Part shown: positions 1-7,884 of the stretch, piece after piece
Layout: the number at the start of each line of letters is the position of its first letter
Position numbering within the stretch: position 1 is the stretch's first letter
NCBI GenBank assembly: GCA_027064945.1
Contig: JAMOPB010000198.1
Coordinates: 1 to 13,438 of the forward strand
Direction: 5' to 3'
Length of the DNA stretch: 13,438 nucleotides
Origin: Candidatus Cloacimonadota bacterium
GTDB lineage: Bacteria > Cloacimonadota > Cloacimonadia > Cloacimonadales > TCS61
The notes under the pieces: generated by a model
Told to the model about the DNA's origin: nothing
The model's database searches: none
What the model saw: only the letters and a program-made list of their open reading frames with translations
Program-made: the position numbers and the translations under genes

Positions 1-350
1 ATTTTATCGGAATCGTATGCACATAAAGGCAATAAAAATTCCAGGCTGCACCAGTTACAAACATCTACAATCGGATTAATTTGATTAAAGTTCTTTTGTT
101 TAATTGCTCTATTCAAGAGCGCTTCACTGCTGGGTCTATGCTTTGTCGGATCAATTCCTATCTTACGAAAAAACTTCCTAACTTCCGAAACTCCGGGAAC
201 AGAACCAATTGAAATACCACTAAACTGGTGATGATACTTTCCCGCTAATTTAATCAATTCTTCGAAAGCCGTTTTATCATCCGGCATAGATACATTTTCT
301 ATCTCGGCCATTGCAATTATAATATCTAAATCTTCGTTTATTTTCCACAT
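1..350 (-). CDS. B3/B4 tRNA-binding domain protein (partial, 3' end outside window)
   Basis: My own translation of the minus strand from an ATG at 350 gives an open frame to the window edge (116 codons), so the C-terminus is missing. The stretch with KIGIDPTKHRPSSEALLNRA, then INPIVDVCNW and FLLPLCAYD, matches the B3/B4 domain of the phenylalanyl-tRNA synthetase beta chain as found in free-standing proteins (COG3382 type). In PheRS this domain edits mischarged Tyr-tRNA(Phe); the role of the stand-alone proteins is poorly defined, and a tRNA or aminoacyl-tRNA editing role is inference. The start is supported by AGGA about 8 nt upstream (in ATAGGAATCGAATTATG). It overlaps the end of the exonuclease III gene by 13 bp, so it is the last visible gene of the 1-1696 operon. 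Family call fairly sure, function unsure. Confidence 0.8.
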   Translation of the reverse strand, partial: MWKINEDLDIIIAMAEIENVSMPDDKTAFEELIKLAGKYHHQFSGISIGSVPGVSEVRKFFRKIGIDPTKHRPSSEALLNRAIKQKNFNQINPIVDVCNWCSLEFLLPLCAYDSDK

Positions 351-1105
351 AATTCGATTCCTATCGGGCAATGATCGCTGCCCAATACATCTTGTTGGAT
401 AAAAGCATCTTTCACTTGGGGCATAAAATCTTTGTTTACAAAGAAATAATCGATTCGCCAACCTGCATTATTCTTTCTGGCATTGAATCTATAACTCCAC
501 CAAGAATATTGATGTGGTTCCTGCACAAATTCGCGAAATGTATCAACGTAGCCATGATCTATAAGCTTATCTATCCAGGCTCGCTCAATTGGCAAGAAAC
601 CTGAAACTTTGGAATTTGGCACAGGGTTTTTCAGATCAATTTCTTTATGAGCAGTATTATAATCCCCGCATACGATAACATTTTTCCCGCTTTTTACAAT
701 CTCATCCATAATTTCCAACATCCGATCGTAAAAATCTAATTTGTATTGAAGGCGTTCATCATCCTTCTGTCCATTAGGAAAATAACAATTTATTAATTGG
801 AAATTATCAAATTCAGTAAGAATAAATCTCCCTTCTTTATCAAAGCGTTCTATTCCCATATCATAAGAAACTTTTATCGGTTCTGTCTTAGAAAAAATTG
901 CTACACCGGAATAACCTTTGCGTTCAGCACTATTCCAATATTTATAATATCCTTCCAATTCTAAAATTTCTATAGGAATTTGCTCTTCTTGTAATTTTGT
1001 TTCTTGCAATCCAATAATATCAGGATTTTCAGTTTTCAAATAACCTATAAAATCTTTTTTAACAGCAGCTCGCAAGCCGTTCACATTCCAAGAAATTATT
1101 TTCAT
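338..1105 (-). CDS. xth: Exodeoxyribonuclease III (AP endonuclease, ExoIII/APE1 family)
   Basis: This cytoplasmic Mg-dependent enzyme cuts DNA 5' to abasic sites and has 3'-5' exonuclease and 3'-phosphatase activity in base excision repair. The 255-residue protein is the usual family length and carries the full endonuclease/exonuclease/phosphatase signature: SWNVNGLRA at the N-terminus (N7), LQETK with metal-binding E35, GDYN with D148 and N150, WRIDYF with D219, and the C-terminal SDHCP with the D244/H245 pair. The ATG at 1105 has a strong AAGGAG Shine-Dalgarno sequence about 8 nt upstream. It starts 18 nt after the HD hydrolase gene and overlaps the B3/B4 gene by 13 bp, so the three are probably cotranscribed. 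Nothing is broken or missing. An Xth versus ExoA subfamily choice cannot be settled by eye. Confidence 0.95.
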   Translation of the reverse strand: MKIISWNVNGLRAAVKKDFIGYLKTENPDIIGLQETKLQEEQIPIEILELEGYYKYWNSAERKGYSGVAIFSKTEPIKVSYDMGIERFDKEGRFILTEFDNFQLINCYFPNGQKDDERLQYKLDFYDRMLEIMDEIVKSGKNVIVCGDYNTAHKEIDLKNPVPNSKVSGFLPIERAWIDKLIDHGYVDTFREFVQEPHQYSWWSYRFNARKNNAGWRIDYFFVNKDFMPQVKDAFIQQDVLGSDHCPIGIELCGK

Positions 1106-1123
1106 AAAAACTCCTTATAAAAC

Positions 1124-1696
1124 TTATCCCTCTAACATCTCGGCAAACAGTATTTTAAATTCATCGGAATCCATAACTTTTTGAGCAGATTCAAAAAAAC
1201 CTTCAGCTTGGAACTCATTATTTTTTTCATAGATTTTTGCCTGTAATGCCATTTCCAATTTATCGATTTGTTTTACAAAAGCAGCTTCAGGAGTTTTACC
1301 ACGATCAAATTCTTCCCACAACTCGCACCAAGCTTTGGAGTTTGGTAGTTTACTAAGAACTTTTTTCATTGAGCTATATTCCAAAAGGAATTTTTCATTT
1401 GGGCTAACATCATCATTAGGGGTTAAATCACCTGCATAAATTTCGCCAACTTCGTGCAATAAAGCCATCTTAATAATTTTTTCAATATCCAAATCCGGTC
1501 TATATTCATCTGCAACTAACCACGCTAAAATTGCCGAAGCAAAACTATGATCGGCAACAGATTCGCATTTTTTTTCCGACAAACCGCCTTGCAACCAACC
1601 TTGCCGCAATAGATTTTTTAATTGTGCGAATTCAAAATAAACTTGTAACAGGTTGTTTTTTGAGCTTAGAATCTTATCATAATTTTTAAACTGCAT
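1124..1696 (-). CDS. HD-domain phosphohydrolase, HDDC2/YfbR-like 5'-deoxynucleotidase
   Basis: This 190-residue HD-superfamily protein resembles the HDDC2/YfbR group (COG1896), whose studied members remove phosphate from deoxynucleoside 5'-monophosphates. Metal-ligand motifs are in order: H50 in SVADHSF, the HD position at 81-82, GEIYAGDLTP (83-93), and D145 in FVKQIDKLEM, followed by QAKIYE. Oddly, the HD pair reads HE (H81-E82, LLHEVGE), a conservative swap at the residue that bridges the two metals. The start ATG at 1696 has AAGGA about 7 nt upstream. It is the first gene of the operon with xth and the B3/B4 protein, and lies just downstream of a terminator for the S41 gene. A role in dNMP turnover is inferred from the family; the substrate is not known. 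Confidence 0.85.
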   Translation of the reverse strand: MQFKNYDKILSSKNNLLQVYFEFAQLKNLLRQGWLQGGLSEKKCESVADHSFASAILAWLVADEYRPDLDIEKIIKMALLHEVGEIYAGDLTPNDDVSPNEKFLLEYSSMKKVLSKLPNSKAWCELWEEFDRGKTPEAAFVKQIDKLEMALQAKIYEKNNEFQAEGFFESAQKVMDSDEFKILFAEMLEG

Positions 1697-1721
1697 GATT
1701 TATCCTTTGTGGTATATTCCT

Positions 1722-1763
1722 AATAAAAATTGCCTCTGAACTAAAAAAAGATCAAAGGCAATT
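1722..1763 (-). terminator. Intrinsic terminator after the S41 protease gene
   Basis: On the minus strand, AATTGCCT (1763-1756) pairs with AGGCAATT (1735-1728). A three-base inner stem (TGA with TCA, 1754-1752 and 1739-1737) follows one mismatch. The right arm runs directly into TTTTTATTA. It lies 17 nt past the S41 stop codon and 26 nt before the HD hydrolase start, so it probably ends the long operon and separates it from the next. The stem is AT-rich and may be leaky. Confidence 0.6.
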
Positions 1764-1779
1764 AATTCAAATCGAACTA

Positions 1780-3411
1780 TTATTTCTTATTATTTTGCAT
1801 TTGAGAAGAATATTCAAACATATCTTCCAAATTATCGAATTTATCAAAAATAGCCAAAGCTTCTTGCAGTTGAGTATCTTGCTCGATTCCACGTTTATAT
1901 CCGGCTTCAATGCCAAATTTCTTTTCGATAACACCACTTTCGATAGATGTTTTCACCCAATCAAAAACGCTATCGATTTCAGCTTCGGTAAACTCGATAT
2001 CTTGTTTTTTCACATAATCAAAGAAATCATCCATCAGTTTTTCATCAGCAACAAAATCTTCTGTTACTTCAGCTTCATGATCTTTCATATAATCAACTGT
2101 GAAGTTAAAGAATGTATTATTTCTTCTTAATTCCACACCGAAATCAGTAAGACGAGATTGCTCAATCTCAAGATCAGGATTTATACCACCGCCGCCATAA
2201 ACTACGCGACCTGAAATGGTATGATAAACGTGATCTCTACTTTTTTCAACAGCTTCTTCTTGTAGTTTTCGAATCTCTTCTAAAGTCATTTCACCGCTTA
2301 AAACTCTTGGATCTTTATACAATTTATCATTAATATCTTTGTGAATACAACGACCGGAATTAATGTAATATTTTGCAGTAGTAATTTTAATTCCATTTCC
2401 ATCAGAAAGTGGGAATAGACGTTGAACTGAACCTTTCCCGAATGTAGTTTTTCCAACAACTAATCCTTTATCATAATCTTGCATAGAGCCGGCAAAGATT
2501 TCGGAAGCACTTGCTGAAGCTTCGTTTACTAAGATCACAATCGGATATTCTCTATCTTTTGTTTCATAGCGAGTGAAATATTCTTCATTTGTTCCGTAAG
2601 CACGACCCTTGGTAAATACAACACGTTTGCCTTTTCCTATAAATTCATTCACCGCATTCACTGCCTCAGAAAGCAATCCGCCCGGATTAGCGCGCAAATC
2701 AATCAACAAGCCTTTTATGTTTTCACTTTCTACTTCTGCTAATGCTTCACGTAATTCTGTAGTAGTATTTTTATTAAATTGTCTTATGCGAATATAACCA
2801 ACATTGTTATCTGTAACAAAAGCATAAGGGACACTATCAATTTTGATAATATCACGAACAATCTCAAATTCCATTTCACCTTCCACACCGGGACGAATGA
2901 TAGAAATAACAACTTTAGTTCCCGGCTTGCCACGCATCAATTTAATTGATTCGTCAGTTTCCATTCCAACCACACTTTTGCCATCAACTTTACTGATTTT
3001 ATCTCCGGCATGAATACCCATTCTATAAGCTGGAGTCCCTTCAATAGGTGAAACAACTGTTATGTAGTCACCTTTTTTATCGATAGAAATTCCTAATCCT
3101 CCAAATTCTCCTTGAGTGCTTGTAGTAAATTTTTCAAAGTCGTCCGGTTTGAAAAATACAGTATGTGGATCGGCTTCATCAAGCATACCTTTAATTGCAG
3201 AATCAATTAGTTCATCTACTGTAAGTTCTTCGACATAATTATCTTTTACTTTTGAGAAAACTTCCGTAAATAATCGCATCTTTTTATAGATGTTTTCATT
3301 ATTTGCATCATTTGCTGCATCAGCTCTAGATGTTCCGAAAAGAATAAATGCTATTAGCACCCAACCCAAAACACTAACAGATAAAATCAACTTGCTCTTG
3401 TTCATTTTCAT
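1780..3411 (-). CDS. S41 family C-terminal processing peptidase (CtpA/Prc type)
   Basis: This 543-residue exported serine protease would cleave proteins from their C-termini in the periplasm. It begins with a signal peptide or anchor (residues 5-25 hydrophobic, then a likely cleavage site near SRADA). Next come a tail-specific-protease N-terminal segment (about 40-95), a PDZ domain (about 100-185, with GGLGISI and IEGTPAYRMGI) and the S41 catalytic core: IDLRANPGG (237-245), nucleophile S301 in NEASASASEI, then K326 and Q330 in TTFGKGSVQ. The S301-K326 spacing of 25 matches characterised CTPs. About 180 residues follow the core. AGGT lies 6 nt before the ATG at 3411, which is 3 nt past the tmk stop. 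It is the last gene of the long operon, and a terminator follows. In E. coli, Prc controls peptidoglycan hydrolases; a link to the lytic transglycosylase three genes upstream is inference. Confidence 0.93.
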   Translation of the reverse strand: MKMNKSKLILSVSVLGWVLIAFILFGTSRADAANDANNENIYKKMRLFTEVFSKVKDNYVEELTVDELIDSAIKGMLDEADPHTVFFKPDDFEKFTTSTQGEFGGLGISIDKKGDYITVVSPIEGTPAYRMGIHAGDKISKVDGKSVVGMETDESIKLMRGKPGTKVVISIIRPGVEGEMEFEIVRDIIKIDSVPYAFVTDNNVGYIRIRQFNKNTTTELREALAEVESENIKGLLIDLRANPGGLLSEAVNAVNEFIGKGKRVVFTKGRAYGTNEEYFTRYETKDREYPIVILVNEASASASEIFAGSMQDYDKGLVVGKTTFGKGSVQRLFPLSDGNGIKITTAKYYINSGRCIHKDINDKLYKDPRVLSGEMTLEEIRKLQEEAVEKSRDHVYHTISGRVVYGGGGINPDLEIEQSRLTDFGVELRRNNTFFNFTVDYMKDHEAEVTEDFVADEKLMDDFFDYVKKQDIEFTEAEIDSVFDWVKTSIESGVIEKKFGIEAGYKRGIEQDTQLQEALAIFDKFDNLEDMFEYSSQMQNNKK

Positions 3412-3414
3412 AGT

Positions 3415-4032
3415 TTACCTCATTATTTCTAGAATTTTATTTCTTATATCTTCTTGGATAGCACCAATTTCCTGCTCTCCATCTATCACTAAAAAACGCT
3501 CCGGCTCAGCTTTTGCAATATCCAAATATCCTTGTCTAACTTTTTTGTGGAAAGATAAGGATTCTTGTTCTAATCTATCAATAGCTCTTCCGGAGATTCT
3601 ACTTAACCCGACTTCTGCAGGAGTATCAATCAAAATGGTTAGATCAGGTTCTAAGCCATAAGTAGCATACACTCTGATCATATCAATCATTTTCCTATCC
3701 AAATTCCTAGCAGCGCCTTGATACGCAATTGTAGAATCGTAGAAACGATCACAAATCACAAATTTACCTGAATTTAATGCAGGCAAAATCCATTCCCCTG
3801 TATGTTGGCTTCTTGATGCCATATAAAGTAACATCTCAGTTTCAGGCAACATTTCTTTATTTTCAGGATCCAAAAGAAGTTTTCTTATCATCTCGGAAAT
3901 CTTGGGTCCCCCGGGTTCTCTTGTCGCTAAAACATCAATGTTTTTATTTTCTAAAAATTCTTTTAACAGCCTAGTCTGAGTAGATTTTCCGCAACCTTCT
4001 ACTCCTTCAAATGTAATAAATTTACCTTTCAT
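3415..4032 (-). CDS. tmk: Thymidylate kinase (dTMP kinase)
   Basis: The enzyme phosphorylates dTMP to dTDP with ATP in the cytoplasm, an essential step to dTTP. The 205-residue protein has the P-loop GVEGCGKST (10-18), the REPGG motif (38-42), DRF/Y with D95-R96, STIAYQG (100-106) and a lid with basic residues (R149, R153 in GRAIDRLEQE). Having the arginines in the lid and not in the P-loop fits the E. coli-like class. The ATG at 4032 overlaps the 3' end of rimI by 11 bp and the stop is 3 nt from the S41 start, so coupling to both neighbours is likely. It also feeds dTTP to the sugar-nucleotide pathway that supplies RfbB, encoded in the same run. No anomalies are seen. Confidence 0.97.
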   Translation of the reverse strand: MKGKFITFEGVEGCGKSTQTRLLKEFLENKNIDVLATREPGGPKISEMIRKLLLDPENKEMLPETEMLLYMASRSQHTGEWILPALNSGKFVICDRFYDSTIAYQGAARNLDRKMIDMIRVYATYGLEPDLTILIDTPAEVGLSRISGRAIDRLEQESLSFHKKVRQGYLDIAKAEPERFLVIDGEQEIGAIQEDIRNKILEIMR

Positions 4033-4492
4033 TAGTTTCCTTGACCGAAAGCACCATCAGAAGCGCATCTTCTTCGGGATTTTTATAATATTTTTTTCTT
4101 TTTCCAACAATACTAAAACCATTTTTCTCATATAAATTTATTGCAGCATAATTGCTTTCTCTAACTTCCAAAAAAATTATCGGACATTTCTTTTCAGCAA
4201 CATACTCAATAACAAATTTTACTAATTTCGTTCCTAATCCCATTTTTTGAAATTCAGGATCAATTGCTACATTGGTGATATTGTATTCTTCATACAAAAG
4301 CCAACCGCAAATATAGCCGACAATCTCATTTCCCGAGTATAGCACAAAAGCATCGTGTTTTGTTATTTCCTCAGAAAACATTGCTTCATTCCACGCATCA
4401 CTAAAAATCTCTTTTTCTAATCTTAATACGTCTTTAAGATCGGAAAATTCCATTCTTCGTATTTCAAAAATTCTTTGCTGTGAGTTATTCAT
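4022..4492 (-). CDS. rimI: GNAT N-acetyltransferase, RimI-like (ribosomal protein S18 alanine acetyltransferase)
   Basis: RimI acetylates the N-terminal alanine of ribosomal protein S18 using acetyl-CoA. From the ATG at 4492 the protein has 156 residues and the GNAT fold: IRRMEFSDLKDVLRLE (beta1-alpha1, 11-26), NVAIDPEFQKMGLGTKL with the acetyl-CoA loop QKMGLG (82-87), LEVRESN (E109) and NLYEKNGF (Y121), the latter two at places where RimI has its catalytic Glu and Tyr. A TTG at 4510, in frame and six codons upstream, is the other possible start; neither start has a clear Shine-Dalgarno sequence, and I prefer ATG. The gene follows the transglycosylase gene by 29 nt and overlaps tmk by 11 bp. 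The RimI name comes from motif pattern; other GNAT substrates are possible. Confidence 0.85.
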   Translation of the reverse strand: MNNSQQRIFEIRRMEFSDLKDVLRLEKEIFSDAWNEAMFSEEITKHDAFVLYSGNEIVGYICGWLLYEEYNITNVAIDPEFQKMGLGTKLVKFVIEYVAEKKCPIIFLEVRESNYAAINLYEKNGFSIVGKRKKYYKNPEEDALLMVLSVKETNER

Positions 4493-4521
4493 CTTAACGT
4501 TATTATGCAAATATGTTACAA

Positions 4522-5985
4522 TTAATAATATAGCTTTTGGCCTGGATAAATCAGCACAACACCGTTAGTTTTTTTCTTAAGTTTATTTTTTTGAATCAAC
4601 GTAGCAGTTTTTACTCCCAATTTATTGGCAATTCCACCAACAGAATCACCTCGTTTAACAACATAAATTTTTGTTTTATTAATCGGTTTTCCCACCAATT
4701 TCAGTTTTTGTCCGGGATAGATAACATTGGAAGTTAAACCGTTTATGCTTTTAATATTTTTAACAGTAGTTTTGTATTTATGGGCTATTTTAGATAAATT
4801 ATCTCCTTTTTTCACAATATGCTCGGTAAAATATCCGGCATTCTTTTTTTGGAATTTTTTATCTAATTCAGCTAACTTCATTTCATTTTTAACAGCATCT
4901 ATAGGAACAGCGATCTCATATTTTCCCGGAGGTAATACAACATCAGTTACAGCCGAATATTTTTTACGTTTTCTTTCATAAATTTTAATCCAAGGATTTA
5001 ACTGCCAAACTCGGCTGATATTTGTACCTTGATATTTTGCCCATTCATCAATTTTATAATAACCTTTTAGCTCTAATCGTTCAAATTTTATCTTGGAAAG
5101 TATCGGTTTTTCCCGCTCGAATTTTTTCCCGAAAATCTCTTCTTCATTTTCAAAAATCATTTTGATGGCAACTGCTCGCCAAACATATTTATTAGTTTCG
5201 TCAACTTGCATAATCAAATCGAAGAAATTATCTCCGCCTTGTTGACGAATAATCCGTGCAATGCTACCAGCTCCTGCATTATAAGCGCACATTGCCAAAA
5301 GCCAATCTTCTGCTCCGCGATCTTTTAGATAACTGTAATTATTTTTTAGCAAACTTGCTGCTTTTTCAGTAGAGATAAAAACGTTTTGTCTATCATCGAT
5401 AAAATCATTTATCCGCATTCCAAAGCCTTTTGCAGTGGCAGGCATAAATTGCCAAATTCCTCGAGCACCAACTCTGGAACCGGCCAAAGGTGATAAATTG
5501 CTTTCTGCAATTGCTAAATATTTCGCATCCAAAGGAATTCCTGCTTTAGCAAACACACTATCAAAATAACTAAAATATTTCCCACTTCGGGGAATATATT
5601 TATGAGCGGATTTTAACTCAAATTTATATATTTCTTCGAAGCGATGATAAAAGCGTTCATTGCTAAGATCAAAAATTCTTCCGGCAAATTCAATTGAATC
5701 CGGAATTACAAAACCTTTGTTAACAGCAACTCTGGAATTAGCAATTTCAAGAGCTGTGTAAAGCGAATCAGTAATAAATTGATATGTTTGTAACTCTTTA
5801 TATAAAGAGTCAATCTCCATATCCTTTAGTTTTAACAGTTCAAGATTTTCGTCGTTCTTTTCTTCGGTAACTTCTATGGAAGCATCTTTTTTTCCCCGTT
5901 TATATATTTTATATTGCAGATTATAAAATGTGGAACATCCATTTAATACTGTTCCTAAAAATAATAAGATTATAATTCTCTTCAT
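4522..5985 (-). CDS. mltD: Membrane-bound lytic murein transglycosylase D-like lipoprotein with two LysM repeats
   Basis: This envelope lipoprotein would cleave the MurNAc-GlcNAc bond of peptidoglycan without water. From the ATG at 5985 (487 residues) it starts with a lipoprotein signal, MKRIIILLFL then lipobox LNGC (C17). A charged, coiled-coil-like stretch follows (about 45-70). The SLT catalytic domain spans about 145-260, with catalytic E161 in AIAESNLSP, then GARGIWQFMPATAKGFGM and AYNAGAGSI. Two C-terminal LysM repeats (about 389-431 and 441-487) both end in YPGQKL. I chose the ATG at 5985 because it forms a 4-bp ATGA overlap with the rfbB stop, has AGGA 6 nt upstream and begins a clean signal peptide; an upstream TTG at 6015 would spoil that. 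rimI follows closely. Family certain, exact MltD orthology likely. Confidence 0.93.
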   Translation of the reverse strand: MKRIIILLFLGTVLNGCSTFYNLQYKIYKRGKKDASIEVTEEKNDENLELLKLKDMEIDSLYKELQTYQFITDSLYTALEIANSRVAVNKGFVIPDSIEFAGRIFDLSNERFYHRFEEIYKFELKSAHKYIPRSGKYFSYFDSVFAKAGIPLDAKYLAIAESNLSPLAGSRVGARGIWQFMPATAKGFGMRINDFIDDRQNVFISTEKAASLLKNNYSYLKDRGAEDWLLAMCAYNAGAGSIARIIRQQGGDNFFDLIMQVDETNKYVWRAVAIKMIFENEEEIFGKKFEREKPILSKIKFERLELKGYYKIDEWAKYQGTNISRVWQLNPWIKIYERKRKKYSAVTDVVLPPGKYEIAVPIDAVKNEMKLAELDKKFQKKNAGYFTEHIVKKGDNLSKIAHKYKTTVKNIKSINGLTSNVIYPGQKLKLVGKPINKTKIYVVKRGDSVGGIANKLGVKTATLIQKNKLKKKTNGVVLIYPGQKLYY

Positions 5986-7064
5986 TTTATTCCTGCTCCA
6001 TTTTTTTGATAGCAATTCATATATTCACCACTTATCACATCTTTTACCCAATCCTGATGTATGAGATACCAACTTATAGTTTCGTCTAATCCGTCATCAA
6101 AATTTATTTTAGGAGACCAACCTAATTGATTGTGTATTTTGTTTGCATTTACAGAATATCTTTTATCATGGCCGGGACGATCGAAAACAAATTCGATCAG
6201 ATCCAGTGGTTTCCCCATTTTTTTAAGAATCTTTTCTGCCAAATCTATATTGGAAATTTCATTTTTAGCAGCAACATTATAAATTTCTCCTGATTTTCCT
6301 GAATGCAAAACTACATCTATCGCTGCGCAATGATCTTTAACATTTAGCCAACTTCGACTATTTTTCCCATCTCCATAAATAGGTATAGGTTTATCTTGCA
6401 TTGCATTGCAAATTATTTTTGGGATTATTTTTTCTGGGAATTGATATCGACCATAATTATTGCAAGATCTAACAACATTAACCCTTTGACCGTAAGTTTG
6501 ATGAGCAACACGAATTAAAAATTCGGCTGCCGCCTTACTTGCCGAATATGGATTATTTGGTTCCATACGATCGGTTTCTATACTGCTATGTCCTTTTTCT
6601 ACAGAGCCATAAACTTCATCTGTAGAGATTAAAACAAATTTCTCGATTTTATGTTCTCGGGCAAAATTCAATAAATTTTGCGTTCCGATTACATTTGTTT
6701 CTAAAAATATATCCGGATTTATAATACTGCGATCAACATGAGATTCCGCAGCAAAATGGACAACAAAATCAGGATTAAATTCTTCATAAACGTTTTTTAC
6801 ATCTTTCTTATTGGCAATATCGCCTTTCATAAAAACATAATTCGGATTATTCTCGATTAAACTTAGATTATTTAAATTTCCTGCATAAGTGAGCTTATCA
6901 AAATTTATCACTCTATATTCAGGATAATTATCCAAAATATAAGAAATGAAATTGGCTCCGATAAAACCGGCGCCACCGGTAACTAACAATATTTTGCTTA
7001 GATTTTTATCAGTTTTGAATTCTTCCTTAAAGAACCCAAAATCTTCATCAACATATTCTATCAT
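5982..7064 (-). CDS. rfbB: dTDP-glucose 4,6-dehydratase
   Basis: The enzyme turns dTDP-D-glucose into dTDP-4-keto-6-deoxy-D-glucose using bound NAD, the entry to dTDP-rhamnose and other 6-deoxy sugars of surface glycans. In the 360-residue extended SDR protein one sees the NAD loop GGAGFIG (30-36), the FAAESHVDRS motif (104-113), the catalytic TDE triad element in STDEVYGS (T148-D149-E150), YSASK with Y173 and K177, and NNYGRYQFPEK (202-212). An acidic 24-residue leader precedes the normal family start; no better start codon occurs nearer the Rossmann fold, and the ATG at 7064 has only a weak GAGA-type ribosome site in an A-rich gap. The other dTDP-rhamnose genes (rfbA, C, D) are not in this window. 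It sits between cdsA (21-nt gap) and the transglycosylase (ATGA overlap). Confidence 0.95.
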   Translation of the reverse strand: MIEYVDEDFGFFKEEFKTDKNLSKILLVTGGAGFIGANFISYILDNYPEYRVINFDKLTYAGNLNNLSLIENNPNYVFMKGDIANKKDVKNVYEEFNPDFVVHFAAESHVDRSIINPDIFLETNVIGTQNLLNFAREHKIEKFVLISTDEVYGSVEKGHSSIETDRMEPNNPYSASKAAAEFLIRVAHQTYGQRVNVVRSCNNYGRYQFPEKIIPKIICNAMQDKPIPIYGDGKNSRSWLNVKDHCAAIDVVLHSGKSGEIYNVAAKNEISNIDLAEKILKKMGKPLDLIEFVFDRPGHDKRYSVNANKIHNQLGWSPKINFDDGLDETISWYLIHQDWVKDVISGEYMNCYQKNGAGIK

Positions 7065-7085
7065 CTATTTTTTCTCTTTTTTTTT

Positions 7086-7871
7086 CTAATTAATAAAGAT
7101 TAACATTAATAGGAAAGCAGGAGCTGAAATCATTAAACTGTCAAAGCGGTCTAAAATTCCGCCATGACCGGGCAACAATGAACCGCTATCTTTTACTCCA
7201 AAATCCCTTTTAATAACAGATTCTATCAAATCACCAAATTGACCGAAAAAGCCTGCTGCAATAGCCATAAATATTGCTTGAGTTATTGTAATATCCTTCA
7301 CATATTTATACGCAAATGCACTGATAAAGGCAAATACAATACCACCTATAAAACCTTCAATCGATTTTTTAGGACTTGCTTTAAATACGCCTCGATGCTT
7401 ACCAAGATTCATTCCAACAAAATAGGCAGCAGAATCCGTAATCCAAGTAATTATTAATAAACCTGTAATAAGACGTGGTCCGTTATTTAATTCACTTACT
7501 TTATAAATTGCGGACATAAAAAAAGCAACATAAACAGTGGCAAGCAAACTGAATGCTATCCGTGTAGCAGCATTTTCCAATCTATTACTAAATAAATCAA
7601 TAGCTGTTACAACTGTGAAAAGTAAGAAAATTGAAGATAAAATATATAGTTGATCTCCATAAATAGAAGCAAAATAAACTATCATTCCTAAAAGTATCAC
7701 AATCCAAGGAATATCAATATCCTTTTCTTTTGCCATCAAACGCATTTCCATAAGGCTGATAAAAGTAATCGCAGCCACAAAACCGGCAAGCCAATATCCG
7801 CCAGAGCTAAATATAAATAGCAACAAAGGTATAAATACAAGTGCTACACCGGTTCTTTTAATTAATTCCAT
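7086..7871 (-). CDS. cdsA: Phosphatidate cytidylyltransferase (CDP-diglyceride synthase)
   Basis: This inner-membrane enzyme makes CDP-diacylglycerol from CTP and phosphatidate, the precursor of phospholipids. From the ATG at 7871 the protein has 261 residues, with hydrophobic segments along nearly its whole length (seven to eight helices). It carries the complete CDS signature near the C-terminus (218-244: SVIKRDFGVKD, then PGHGGILDRFD), including the two metal-binding Asp residues, plus ITWITDSAAYFVG and KASPKKSIEG in the middle. An in-frame TTG at 7898 would add nine residues; ATG is preferred because AAAGGA lies 9 nt upstream of it and the ATG falls 13 nt after uppS. The uppS-cdsA order is the common bacterial arrangement. 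No anomalies are seen. Confidence 0.96.
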   Translation of the reverse strand: MELIKRTGVALVFIPLLLFIFSSGGYWLAGFVAAITFISLMEMRLMAKEKDIDIPWIVILLGMIVYFASIYGDQLYILSSIFLLFTVVTAIDLFSNRLENAATRIAFSLLATVYVAFFMSAIYKVSELNNGPRLITGLLIITWITDSAAYFVGMNLGKHRGVFKASPKKSIEGFIGGIVFAFISAFAYKYVKDITITQAIFMAIAAGFFGQFGDLIESVIKRDFGVKDSGSLLPGHGGILDRFDSLMISAPAFLLMLIFIN

Positions 7872-7884
7872 TTTTAAAATTCCT

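Noticed and set aside
371..604. Plus-strand open frame opposite xth, and similar frames opposite other genes
   Set aside because: These are antisense shadows of well-supported genes with no ribosome sites or recognisable domains.
4493..4510. TTG start for rimI at 4510
   Set aside because: No ribosome site precedes it, and the six extra residues are not part of the GNAT fold. The ATG at 4492 is preferred, with moderate certainty.
5986..6015. TTG start for the transglycosylase at 6015
   Set aside because: It would place ten polar residues before a clean lipoprotein signal peptide and overlap rfbB by 34 bp, while the ATG at 5985 has a ribosome site and a 4-bp stop/start overlap.
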